A stretch of 64,000 bases of DNA, taken from positions 44,284 to 108,283 of the forward strand of contig SVLB01000001.1 in the NCBI GenBank assembly GCA_015068135.1, in the 5' to 3' direction. The position numbers were made by a program, and so were the translations under genes. The notes under the pieces were generated by a model that was not told the DNA's origin, did not search any database, and saw nothing but the letters and a program-made list of their open reading frames with translations. Source of the stretch: Oscillospiraceae bacterium (GTDB taxonomy: Bacteria > Bacillota > Clostridia > Oscillospirales > Oscillospiraceae). This document shows, one piece after another, positions 51,363-59,450 of the stretch; within the stretch, counting starts at the first letter, position 1, and each line of letters begins with the position of its first letter.

Positions 51363-51595
51363 TTTTTTTCCGGGTCCAGGATCGCCACCACAGCAGCATC
51401 CACCGGCGCTTCCATGGAGAATCTTGCGGCGGCAGAGCCCATAACCAGCAGCACCTGGTCGCCGGGGCCTGCCCCCACCTGGTCTGCCGCCACCACCTCG
51501 CCGGCTACGGTGCGTACCACCAAAAAGGTCTGCCCCATCAGGCACTGGGCCTTTCGGGAGGACCAGACGGAGCCCAGAACTGTTCCGATCTTCAT
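51359..51595 (-). CDS. eutN: Microcompartment pentamer shell protein EutN
   Basis: EutN/CcmL proteins form the pentamers that cap the vertices of the shell. The 78-residue chain starts MKIGTVLGSVWSSRK and contains VVAADQVGAGPGDQVLLVMGSAAR, the EutN core. It is about 15 residues shorter than E. coli EutN. Its start overlaps the preceding stop by one base (TAATG). Confidence 0.93.
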   Translation of the reverse strand: MKIGTVLGSVWSSRKAQCLMGQTFLVVRTVAGEVVAADQVGAGPGDQVLLVMGSAAARFSMEAPVDAAVVAILDPEKK

Positions 51596-51990
51596 TACAT
51601 TCCCTCCAGTATTTCCTTCGCCAGGGGTGTGAGCACTGCTCCGGGACCCGGCTGTTCCCCTCTTTGCCGCATAGCCGCTGCCGCCTGGGCAGTGATGAGT
51701 CTTCTTTGCGCCCCATCGGTAAAGACTACCCCCCAGCTTTTCAGCTGTCTGCGCGCCGATGCCAGGGCAGCACCGAGGGCCCGGTTGCCGGGTGCCTCCG
51801 GCAGTCCCGGTGTGTACAGCACCACGGTTCTGCCCTGGGCCAGTGCCTCCAATACCCGTTCTTCCCGAAAGGAAAGAAGCTGTCCCAGCCCCAAAGAGCC
51901 AATGACCACGGCTTCATAGGGAGGCTCCTGCACATAAGCATAGCCCAACGGGCACGCGGGCTCCTGTCCGATCAGCAACGCCCGGGTCAT
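51595..51990 (-). CDS. Uncharacterised eut-operon protein
   Basis: I do not recognise this 131-residue protein. It begins TRALLIGQEPACPLGYAYV, contains AVVIGSLGLGQLL and TVVLYTPGLPEAPGN, and ends LAKEILEGM. The alternating strand-helix pattern resembles a small flavoprotein-like or Rossmann-like fold, but no nucleotide motif is clear. It overlaps the genes on both sides (ATGA with pduL, TAATG with eutN), so it is a fixed member of the operon. Firmicutes eut operons often carry an unnamed ORF in this place. It has no membrane segment or signal. Confidence 0.75.
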   Translation of the reverse strand: MTRALLIGQEPACPLGYAYVQEPPYEAVVIGSLGLGQLLSFREERVLEALAQGRTVVLYTPGLPEAPGNRALGAALASARRQLKSWGVVFTDGAQRRLITAQAAAAMRQRGEQPGPGAVLTPLAKEILEGM

Positions 51991-52586
51991 GGCAGGATCC
52001 TCCCCAGGTCTCCGGCACCCATGCCGCAGGCATTGGCCTCATCATAATCCAAATGCACATAAGTGGCAAATTTAGGGCTGACCCGTACCAATACCTGAGA
52101 AAAAGACAGAGGTCTTTGGGTAAAGACCTGAAGATTCACCAATTGTCCGTCCTTGACGCCAAAATGGGCGGCATCCTCCGGGGTCATGTGGATATGCCGT
52201 TGGGCGGCGATCACCCCCCGGTTTAATTCCACCCGTCCTTTGGGACCGATCAGGGTACAGCCGGGACTGTTTGCCACATCCCCGGAGGGCCGCACCGGCA
52301 CCTGAAGTCCCAATGCTCTGGCATCGGTCAGGGAGATCTCCACCTGCGCCTCCTCCCGTTCCGGTCCCAGTACCGCCACATTGGCAAATTCCCCCTTGGG
52401 GCCGATCACCGTCACCCGTTCATTGGCCAGATACTGCCCCGGCTGGGACAAGGGCCGTTTGGGGGTCAGAGGCCCACCAAACAGCTGTAAGGCCTGTGCC
52501 TTTGTCACATGGACATGGCGGCCCGATGCCTCCAGCTCCACAAAGATCCGGCCCATGATCGCCCCGGTAATTGCTTCAATATCCAT
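51987..52586 (-). CDS. pduL: PduL-type phosphate propanoyl/acetyltransferase (EutD role)
   Basis: This enzyme turns acetyl-CoA and phosphate into acetyl phosphate and recycles CoA inside the compartment. The 199-residue protein has two PduL half-domains with zinc histidines in SGRHVHVT and AAQRHIHMTPEDA, and GPKGRVELNRG between. It replaces the unrelated EutD/Pta of enteric bacteria, as in other Firmicutes. A short N-terminal extension (MDIEAITGAIMG) could be an encapsulation helix. It overlaps eutT by 11 bases. Confidence 0.93.
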   Translation of the reverse strand: MDIEAITGAIMGRIFVELEASGRHVHVTKAQALQLFGGPLTPKRPLSQPGQYLANERVTVIGPKGEFANVAVLGPEREEAQVEISLTDARALGLQVPVRPSGDVANSPGCTLIGPKGRVELNRGVIAAQRHIHMTPEDAAHFGVKDGQLVNLQVFTQRPLSFSQVLVRVSPKFATYVHLDYDEANACGMGAGDLGRILP

Positions 52587-53277
52587 AAACGTTCCTTTCA
52601 GGTCCCGCTTTTGCGCGGATCATGAGTATATAGAGCATACTGCTCACCCGGTTGAGGGCCTGCAAAATGTCCGGTCTTGTGGGGACACCGTCCACATCCA
52701 CAAAGGCATCCACTCCGGCAAGCTCTGCCTCCCGGGCGGCACACCGGGCCCGATTCAGCCTTGCGATCACCGGTCCGTCTGTATGCTCCGGCATAAAATG
52801 GGGCTGTCCGTAGTACTCCTGGGGAAAATGGCTGTGCTTTCGCTGATCCTCGGCATCCAGTCCGCACAGCTCCGTATCCCCCACCGGCTCCCGGAGTACA
52901 TCACAGGCGATCAGCCGCCGTACCAGCTCCAGGATCTGCCGGAGTTCTCCGGTATAGGCCCCTTCCAGTTGACATAATATCAGTTCGCTTTCCAGGGTAT
53001 CGATCTTCCCCCGGAACCGGATCCGGGGGTGGTTCTTAGGCACCAGGGTATTTCCGTACAAATGGGTCATATGCTCCGGCTTTTGGGACAGTGTTCCCCC
53101 ACCCGGAAGGGTGTAGCTGTCAGGCTTTGCCAGGGTCGCCGGCAGAATATCGATCCGCTCCCGGCACAGATAGTCCCTTGCCTCTGAGGTCAGCTGATCC
53201 CCTTTTCCCAGATAGAATACCCGTTTGCCCTCACGGTTGCGGATATTGTCCCGCACCGCCTCCAGCGAATACAGCAT
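52576..53277 (-). CDS. eutT: Ethanolamine utilisation cobalamin adenosyltransferase EutT
   Basis: EutT makes adenosylcobalamin, the cofactor of EutBC. The 233-residue protein has LPGGGTLSQKPEHMTHL and FRGKIDTLESELI, followed by the helical domain with INRVSSML-like QALNRVSSMLYILM. E. coli EutT carries a CCxxC motif; no such motif is visible here, so it may belong to the metal-independent form. It overlaps eutM by one base. Confidence 0.9.
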   Translation of the reverse strand: MLYSLEAVRDNIRNREGKRVFYLGKGDQLTSEARDYLCRERIDILPATLAKPDSYTLPGGGTLSQKPEHMTHLYGNTLVPKNHPRIRFRGKIDTLESELILCQLEGAYTGELRQILELVRRLIACDVLREPVGDTELCGLDAEDQRKHSHFPQEYYGQPHFMPEHTDGPVIARLNRARCAAREAELAGVDAFVDVDGVPTRPDILQALNRVSSMLYILMIRAKAGPERNVYGY

Positions 53278-53585
53278 TACTTAGTCGCACCGCCGGCATC
53301 CTTGCTCAGACGACCATGGGGCAAAATGGAGTCTACCTCCGTATGGGGCCGTGCGATCACATGAACACTCACCAGCTCGCCCACCTTCTCCGCCGCCGCG
53401 GCACCGGCATCGGTGGCGGCCTTGACAGCACCCACATCTCCGCGGACCATAACGGTCACCAGACCGCCGCCCACCTGCTCCTTGCCCACCAGCTGGACAT
53501 TGGCAGACTTGACCATGGCATCTGCCGCCTCAATGGCTCCCACCAGGCCCTTTGTTTCGATCATTCCCAAAGCATTTGTGTTCAT
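53277..53585 (-). CDS. eutM: Microcompartment hexamer shell protein EutM
   Basis: EutM forms the main hexameric tiles of the shell. The 102-residue BMC-domain protein starts [20 protein letters not shown] and has [20 protein letters not shown], with pore and edge residues in place. The C-terminus is slightly extended ([15 protein letters not shown]). A 62-base gap with a ribosome-site repeat precedes it. Confidence 0.96.
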   Translation of the reverse strand: MNTNALGMIETKGLVGAIEAADAMVKSANVQLVGKEQVGGGLVTVMVRGDVGAVKAATDAGAAAAEKVGELVSVHVIARPHTEVDSILPHGRLSKDAGGATK

Positions 53586-53596
53586 AATAACTTCTT

Positions 53597-53650
53597 CCTT
53601 TCAGATTTCAATTTTCCGCTTTGCCTCCCCTGCAAGGGGAGCCGAATTTA
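53597..53650 (-). repeat. Palindromic ribosome-site repeat before eutM
   Basis: On the complement, GGCTCCCCTTGCAGGGGAGG is followed by CAAAGCGGAAAATTGAAATC and GAAAGGAAG at the eutM start, closely like the copies before eutH and eutC. Confidence 0.7.
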
Positions 53651-55075
53651 GTTTAATCTTTCCAAAATCTTTGCAGCCAGCATTTCCACCAGGGCTTCAC
53701 CCACCTGGGGTCTGCTTTCTTCGGTATGCCCCGTATCCCAGGCCACTCTGCGGATATTGATCAGATCCAGGGGCGAAATATTATTGGACGAGGAACTGCC
53801 GCCTACTGCACCACAGCCCAGGGTCAGTGCCGGGAACAACCCCGTTGTGGCACCGATGCCCCCCAGGGCCGCCGGGGTATTCACCAGAAACCGGGACACG
53901 GGGATCTGCAGGGCAAATTTCCGTACCACTGCCAAATCTGTGGCATGGATAGCAAAGGTATGGCCGCTTCCCTCATGGGTCAGCACCTCAATGGCCTTTT
54001 CCAACACCGCATCCTCACTGTCCATCACAAAAAACGCCAGCACCGGGCAAAGCTTCTCCATGGAGTAAGGACGTGTAGGACCTGCTTCCTGCTCCCGGGC
54101 TACCAGCACCCTGGTCCCCTCCGGAACGGAGAAACCGGCCTTTTTCGCCAGGGTGACCGCGGATTTTCCCACGATCTCCGGGTTTAATGCCCCGGTGGGG
54201 CGAAACAGTAGCTTTGCCAGACTCCCTGCCTCTGTTTCATTCATAAAATAGAAGCCCTGACGGGCGCCCTCTTTCCGGACTGCCGCCTCCAGTTCCTTTT
54301 CCACCACAATGGACTGCTCCGAAGCGCAAACCGTACCGTAGTCAAAGGTCTTGGACCGGGCAATGGCTTCCATAGCCTTTTGCACATCCGCAGACCGGTG
54401 GATATAGGCCGGACCGTTGCCCGCCCCCACACCGATAGCAGGTTTTCCGGAGGAATAGGCCGCCCGGACCATTGCCGGACCTCCCGTTGCCAGGATCAGC
54501 CGCACCTGGGGCGCGCCCATCAGCTCCTGACAGCCCGCCATGGAGGCAATGGACAAGCATCCCACCGCCCCCTTGGGGGCGCCTGCCGCCTCTGCCGCCT
54601 CTTTTACGATCTGCGCCGCCCGAAGGGTACATCGGATCGCCTTGGGATGGGGAGAAAAGACGATGGTATTTCCTGCCTTCAAAGCGATCATGGCTTTGTA
54701 GCACACTGTGGATGTGGGATTGGTGCTGGGCACGATCCCGGCGATCACACCCACAGGCACCCCCACCTCCCATAGCTTTTCCCCGGGAAGCTCCCTTAAT
54801 ACACCCACAGTCTTCATGTCCCGGATGGCTTGCCACACATCCCGGGAGGCAAACCGGTTCTTTACCGTTTTATCTTCCTCGTTGCCAAAGCCCGTTTCCT
54901 CCACCGCAAGGCGCGCAAGCTCCCCGGCGGACTGCTCAAACACACGGGCAATGTTTTCTACAATGGCATCCAGCTGCGCCTGAGACATCCGCGCCAATTC
55001 CTTTTGGGCCGTTTGCGCCAAAGCGGCCAGAGATCTTGCTTCCTGCCGGGCTTGTAAATCCTTATCCAGTTCCAT
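53648..55075 (-). CDS. eutE: CoA-acylating acetaldehyde dehydrogenase EutE
   Basis: EutE oxidises acetaldehyde to acetyl-CoA with NAD inside the shell. The 475-residue aldehyde dehydrogenase has the catalytic cysteine in DYGTVCASEQSI and GVIAGIVPSTNPTSTV. Its first 20 residues form an amphipathic helix (a likely encapsulation signal). It ends the L-E-M segment, lying between eutL and eutM. A 3-base gap separates it from eutL. Confidence 0.96.
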   Translation of the reverse strand: MELDKDLQARQEARSLAALAQTAQKELARMSQAQLDAIVENIARVFEQSAGELARLAVEETGFGNEEDKTVKNRFASRDVWQAIRDMKTVGVLRELPGEKLWEVGVPVGVIAGIVPSTNPTSTVCYKAMIALKAGNTIVFSPHPKAIRCTLRAAQIVKEAAEAAGAPKGAVGCLSIASMAGCQELMGAPQVRLILATGGPAMVRAAYSSGKPAIGVGAGNGPAYIHRSADVQKAMEAIARSKTFDYGTVCASEQSIVVEKELEAAVRKEGARQGFYFMNETEAGSLAKLLFRPTGALNPEIVGKSAVTLAKKAGFSVPEGTRVLVAREQEAGPTRPYSMEKLCPVLAFFVMDSEDAVLEKAIEVLTHEGSGHTFAIHATDLAVVRKFALQIPVSRFLVNTPAALGGIGATTGLFPALTLGCGAVGGSSSSNNISPLDLINIRRVAWDTGHTEESRPQVGEALVEMLAAKILERLN

Positions 55076-55078
55076 ACT

Positions 55079-55708
55079 TCACCTTTCCTTTGGGTTTTGT
55101 GCCACCTGGGCAACCGCTTGGGCGAAGGCCGCACAGGCGGCCTGGCAGGCAGACTGGCTTCCCGTCAAGAGTCCTCCGCCAAAATTGGTCTCACTGGGCG
55201 GTCCATATAGTTTACATAACTTTACATCTGCCGCCTTCAGGGCCGCATCCATAGCGTACATGCTCTCCAAAGGCGGTGCGATCAGATAGGCCAAAGCCGC
55301 CCCCTCCGGGACCCCTGCCTCCCCAGCCAAGAACGAGCCCGTCCGGCTCACCGTATGGGCAAGGTAAGGGACCTCCCCTGCCAGTTCAAAGCCCACCTGC
55401 TCCAAGGCGTTCAGTGCCGCCTCCATACCGCTTCGCAAGGCCTCGGGATTGGGTCCTGCCAGGATGCCGATCACCTCACCGGCATTTGGGGTAGCGGCAT
55501 TGGCCGCACCGGCATAAAAGCTTCTGCTGTAGCAGACCCGGACATCCGCGGCCTTGGTGGCCGCATCCAGGGCAATATAGGTGGCATCGTCACAGTCGGT
55601 GGTGAGCATTCCCAGGCAGGGATAGCCCTCGGGCGCCTGCAAGCCCCGGCACAGCTGTGGGGAGGCACTTGCCAAATACCGCACCGCCAGCACCTTCACG
55701 GGGATCAT
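55079..55708 (-). CDS. eutL: Microcompartment shell protein EutL
   Basis: EutL is a circularly permuted tandem-BMC trimer whose pore can bind ethanolamine. The 209-residue protein starts VKVLAVRYLASASPQLCRGL and ends with FGGGLLTGSQSACQAACAAF, conserved in EutL. Length is near the usual 217. It overlaps eutC by four bases. Confidence 0.95.
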   Translation of the reverse strand: MIPVKVLAVRYLASASPQLCRGLQAPEGYPCLGMLTTDCDDATYIALDAATKAADVRVCYSRSFYAGAANAATPNAGEVIGILAGPNPEALRSGMEAALNALEQVGFELAGEVPYLAHTVSRTGSFLAGEAGVPEGAALAYLIAPPLESMYAMDAALKAADVKLCKLYGPPSETNFGGGLLTGSQSACQAACAAFAQAVAQVAQNPKER

Positions 55709-56613
55709 GCCCCATCCCCCAAATGCAGACCCACACCGGACACCCGCCTGCGCAGGATCTTCTCGATCAGCTCTGCAATATGGGCTCCGGCCTCCACCGC
55801 TGGCGTCCCCTGTGCATGGATATTGGACACCACAGTACGGGCAGATTCCGAAACCCCCGTATGGGGCTCGTAGGTTATATAGGCGGACATACTCTTATCC
55901 GTAACCAAGCCGGGGCGTTCCCCTACCAGGACGCACACCAGCTCACATCCGGTCACATCCCCCACCGCATCTCCGGCACCCACACGGCAGTACCGCACAA
56001 ACACCGGCTCTGCGCAGTCGATGCCTCTTACCTTCAGACCGTCCCGGATGGCGGCCAGGCAGTCCATGGCATTCGCCAAAATCGCCGCCGAGGACAGCCC
56101 GTCCCCCACCACGATCTGCACCCTTGGCTTTCTGGGAATGGCTTTTTTCAGCTTTGCCCGGTTTTCTTCGTCAAACCGCCGTCCCAGGTCCGGGCGGGTC
56201 AGATACATATCCTTATCCTTACAGCAGGTCTGCAATGCTACCATGCCGTTTTTTGCCGCATAGTCCTCCGGGATCTGGGAGAACACCGCATCCTGGGCGG
56301 CGGCATGGTCTGCCCGGAACCGGAGCATGGTCACGGTCTTATACCTGGCACCGGCTTTTCCTGCCCCCAGTCGGGCAGGGGTTTTGGCTTTCAGGGCCGC
56401 AAAGCCCTCTTTGTCCTTGGGATCTTCCACCAAATACAGCTTCCTTAGATCCAACGCGGTCACATCTGCTGCAGACTCAGAAGGGTCCCCTTCCGGGCAG
56501 GTTTCCCGGGGCCCCGGCTGGGTAGGCTTGTAGTCACTGGCCTTGACCATAGGCTCCTGCCCCATGGTCTGCAGGATCTGCGCCACCATGGCTGTCAATT
56601 CCTGTTTGTTCAT
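55705..56613 (-). CDS. eutC: Ethanolamine ammonia-lyase small subunit
   Basis: EutC is the light chain of the B12-dependent lyase and helps bind the cobalamin. The 302-residue protein has ARLGAGKAGARYKT, QIVVGDGLSSAAI and CVLVGERPGLVTDKSMSAYI, all typical. The N-terminal 60 residues (with a Thr/Pro-rich part) probably act in targeting to the compartment. It follows eutB after a gap that holds a repeat copy. Confidence 0.95.
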   Translation of the reverse strand: MNKQELTAMVAQILQTMGQEPMVKASDYKPTQPGPRETCPEGDPSESAADVTALDLRKLYLVEDPKDKEGFAALKAKTPARLGAGKAGARYKTVTMLRFRADHAAAQDAVFSQIPEDYAAKNGMVALQTCCKDKDMYLTRPDLGRRFDEENRAKLKKAIPRKPRVQIVVGDGLSSAAILANAMDCLAAIRDGLKVRGIDCAEPVFVRYCRVGAGDAVGDVTGCELVCVLVGERPGLVTDKSMSAYITYEPHTGVSESARTVVSNIHAQGTPAVEAGAHIAELIEKILRRRVSGVGLHLGDGA

Positions 56614-56623
56614 TTATTTCCTC

Positions 56624-56672
56624 CATTGCAAATTCTAATTTTCCGCTTTGATAAATCGGAACTTAGAATAAT
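56624..56672 (-). repeat. Partial ribosome-site repeat before eutC
   Basis: On the complement, TTCTAAGTTCCGATTTATCA and AAAGCGGAAAATTAGAATTT form an imperfect palindrome, followed by GGAGG before eutC. The GGGGAGG hairpin is missing in this copy. Confidence 0.6.
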
Positions 56673-58027
56673 AGACTGGAGCCGTCGCCTGCTTTGGCTG
56701 TCAGCTTGCCGTTTTCCGTAAAGCCCATGGTCTCCAGCCACCGGGCAAACTCCGGGATCGCCGTTTTTCCCGTCAGCTCTCGCAGAGCCGCCGTTTCCCG
56801 GAAGCCCGTGGTCTGGTAGTTGAGCATAATGTCATCCCCGTGGGGGATGCCCATAAAGTAATTGCAGCCCGCCACCGTCAAAAGGGTCGCCAGGTTTTCA
56901 ATGTCGTTCTGATCCGCCTTCATATGGTTGGTATAACAGCAGTCACAGCCCATGCTGATCCCCGTCAGCTTCCCCATGAAATGATCCTCCAGCCCCGCAC
57001 GGGTCACCTGTCGGGCATCGTAGAGGTACTCCGGTCCAATAAAGCCCACCACCGTATTCACCAGGAAGGGAGAAAACTGCTTGGCAAAGCCGTAGCAGCG
57101 GGCCTCCATGGTCACCTGATCCGTGTCATAATGGGCTTCGGAAGACAGCTCCGACCCCTGCCCGGTCTCAAAATACATTACATTGGGACCCTCGCAGGTG
57201 CCACGGTGCAAAAGCAGCTGTCTTGCCTCCTCCAGAGTTGCCGCGTCAAAGCCAAAGGCCGCGTTGCCCTTTTGGGAACCGGCAATGGACTGGAAGATCA
57301 GGTCGCAGGGGGCTCCCGCCTCCACCGCCTTGATCTGCGCCGTCACATGGGCCAGCACACAGATCTGGGTGGGGATCTGCCAATGCTCCCGGATCTCATG
57401 GAACCGGCGCAAAACCTTCCCCACCTGCTCCGGAGAGTCCGTCACCGGATTCAGACCGATCACCGCATCCCCGGCGCCAAAGCTGAGCCCCTCCAAGGTG
57501 GAGGCGGTGATGCCGTCGGGGTCATCGGTGGTGTGGTTGGGCTGAAGGCGGCAGGACAGGGTCCCGGGCAAGCCGATGGTAGTATTACAGTGGGCAGTCA
57601 CCGTGATCTTCTGAGCCCCGTAGATCAGATCCAGGTTGCTCATAAGCTTGCACACCGCCGCCACCATCTCCGAGGTCAGACCCCGGCTGAGCTTACGGAT
57701 CTCAGCCCCGGTGGTTCTTTCGTCCAATATCCACTCCCGAAGCTGGGCAACCGTCCAGTTTCGGATCTTTTCATACTGGACCTCGTTGACCCCATCCTGG
57801 ATGATCCGGGTCACCTCGTCCTCCTCATAAGGCACGGCAGGATGCTCCCGCAGATCCGCCAGGGTAAGCTCCGAAAGTACTACCTTGGCGGCGATCCGCT
57901 CCTGGGAGGTCTGCGCCGCAAGACCTGCCAGCTTGTCGCCGGTCTTTTCTTCGTTGGCCTTTGCCAATACCTCTTTTATGCTTTTGAAGATATATGTTTT
58001 TCCCAATAGGGTCGTTTTCAGTTTCAT
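56663..58027 (-). CDS. eutB: Ethanolamine ammonia-lyase large subunit
   Basis: EutB carries the active site that converts ethanolamine to acetaldehyde and ammonia. The 454-residue TIM-barrel protein has TAHCNTTIGLPGTLSCRLQP, LSFGAGDAVIGLNP and MGCDCCYTNHMKADQND, highly conserved in EutB. Length matches the family (453). AACGGAGG precedes the start. It lies 52 bases after eutA. Confidence 0.97.
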   Translation of the reverse strand: MKLKTTLLGKTYIFKSIKEVLAKANEEKTGDKLAGLAAQTSQERIAAKVVLSELTLADLREHPAVPYEEDEVTRIIQDGVNEVQYEKIRNWTVAQLREWILDERTTGAEIRKLSRGLTSEMVAAVCKLMSNLDLIYGAQKITVTAHCNTTIGLPGTLSCRLQPNHTTDDPDGITASTLEGLSFGAGDAVIGLNPVTDSPEQVGKVLRRFHEIREHWQIPTQICVLAHVTAQIKAVEAGAPCDLIFQSIAGSQKGNAAFGFDAATLEEARQLLLHRGTCEGPNVMYFETGQGSELSSEAHYDTDQVTMEARCYGFAKQFSPFLVNTVVGFIGPEYLYDARQVTRAGLEDHFMGKLTGISMGCDCCYTNHMKADQNDIENLATLLTVAGCNYFMGIPHGDDIMLNYQTTGFRETAALRELTGKTAIPEFARWLETMGFTENGKLTAKAGDGSSLLF

Positions 58028-58053
58028 AGATTCCCTCCGTTGCGGATTTCTTG

Positions 58054-58083
58054 GTAGGAGCCGATGTGGGCATCGGCTCCTAC
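58054..58083. repeat. GTAGGAGCCGATG palindrome supplying the eutA stop codon
   Basis: GTAGGAGCCGATG and CATCGGCTCCTAC are perfect 13-bp arms with a four-base loop. On the minus strand the first arm contains the TAG stop of eutA (58080-58082). Confidence 0.75.
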
Positions 58084-59450
58084 GATTTACCCAAAACTAA
58101 TGTCTTAATCACCACAGGCAGTGCCGGACCAACGGGCAAGCCGATATCCAGATAGCTTCCCGGCTTCAGACTTAGCCTGTCAATGCAAAGGCACTCCGCA
58201 TCCGGCGGCAGTTTCAGACTCAGACTGTGTCCCAATGCCTTTGCCATATCCTGTTCCAGGCAGATATATGCCGGTTTCCCACCAAAGCCCCGGCAGACCG
58301 CCTCTGCCAGCTGCCGCACCCGGTCATGCTTGGGGGCAGCAAAGCCGGGGATCGCCAGTACCACCCGGTCGCTGTCCATTCGGGACAGGGCCTGGGCAAT
58401 GGCATCCGGATCCAGCTGCCGGTCAGCCTCCACCGCCGCCACCGGAAGATTTTTCCGGGGCAACTGTACATTTTGAAAATAGACGGTGCTTCCGGACAGC
58501 TGGGTGCTGTGGCATCCGGCACCGATCACCGTTGCCCGGATGGTCTCCGCTCCCAGATGGTACTCCCCCCGGCACAAAAGACTTTCGCCAATGGCCTGCC
58601 CCAGCTCCGGTCCCATATCTCCAAAGGCCAGGGGCGCTTGCCTGGTTTGGATACAGTCCGCGACCCCACCGGAAAAGGAAAGGATCAGTTCCTTTTCCTC
58701 CGGGATCTGCCACGTCCCTGCCTCCCGGGTCATAACCTTGTCTAAAAGCTCCGTTTTGGGCCGCAGACCGGCGGCCATTTCCAGTGCTGAGGCGAGGATC
58801 CGGGCAATGGAATAGATCTGGTCCTCTGCCGGGTAGTCCCCGGGTCGCAGATCTGTCAAACCGGCAAGCACCGGCGATACATAGGTCAGCTTTCCGCTTT
58901 TCTCCCGTTTGATCAGCCGTCCTCCCACATTCAGACATCCGGTAGCAACAATAACTCCATCCCTTATCAGCGCCAAATTACTGGTTCCCCCACCGATATC
59001 CATGTGCAGTACCGGCTTCTTCGTCTGCTCCGACAGTTCCTCTGCCCCGGCGCCCCGGGCCGCCAATACACTTTCCAGATCCGGGCCTGCGGTGGCTACC
59101 ACAAATTCCCCGGCAAAGCCCGAAAGCTGAGAAAGCACCGCTTCGGCATTTTCCTTCCGGGAGGTCTCCCCGGTGATGATCACCGCGCCCGTATCTACCT
59201 GACTGCGTTCGATTCCGGCTGTTTCATATTCTCTTGCCACCAGTTTCGCAATCGCCGCTCCATCCACCAGCTCCCCCTGAAGCAGGGGGGTAAAATACAC
59301 GGGGCTTTCATAGATCACCCGGCGTTGACAAATAGAAAGATCCGGGACCGCAAAGGCCGATGCCCGATTTTCCACCGTCAGCTCCGAAAGAATCAGCTGG
59401 GTGGTTGTGGTCCCCACATCCAGGCCCACAGAGCATAGTGTCTCAGACAC
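58080..59450 (-). CDS. eutA: Ethanolamine ammonia-lyase reactivating factor EutA
   Basis: EutA is an ATP-dependent chaperone that removes damaged cobalamin from EutBC. The 456-residue ASKHA-fold protein has GLDVGTTTTQLILSEL, VLHMDIGGGTSNLALI and LSFSGGVADCI. It overlaps eutG by eight bases. Its stop codon lies within a dispersed palindrome, so the C-terminus (VIKTLVLGKS) may have been set by the repeat insertion. Confidence 0.95.
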   Translation of the reverse strand: MSETLCSVGLDVGTTTTQLILSELTVENRASAFAVPDLSICQRRVIYESPVYFTPLLQGELVDGAAIAKLVAREYETAGIERSQVDTGAVIITGETSRKENAEAVLSQLSGFAGEFVVATAGPDLESVLAARGAGAEELSEQTKKPVLHMDIGGGTSNLALIRDGVIVATGCLNVGGRLIKREKSGKLTYVSPVLAGLTDLRPGDYPAEDQIYSIARILASALEMAAGLRPKTELLDKVMTREAGTWQIPEEKELILSFSGGVADCIQTRQAPLAFGDMGPELGQAIGESLLCRGEYHLGAETIRATVIGAGCHSTQLSGSTVYFQNVQLPRKNLPVAAVEADRQLDPDAIAQALSRMDSDRVVLAIPGFAAPKHDRVRQLAEAVCRGFGGKPAYICLEQDMAKALGHSLSLKLPPDAECLCIDRLSLKPGSYLDIGLPVGPALPVVIKTLVLGKS

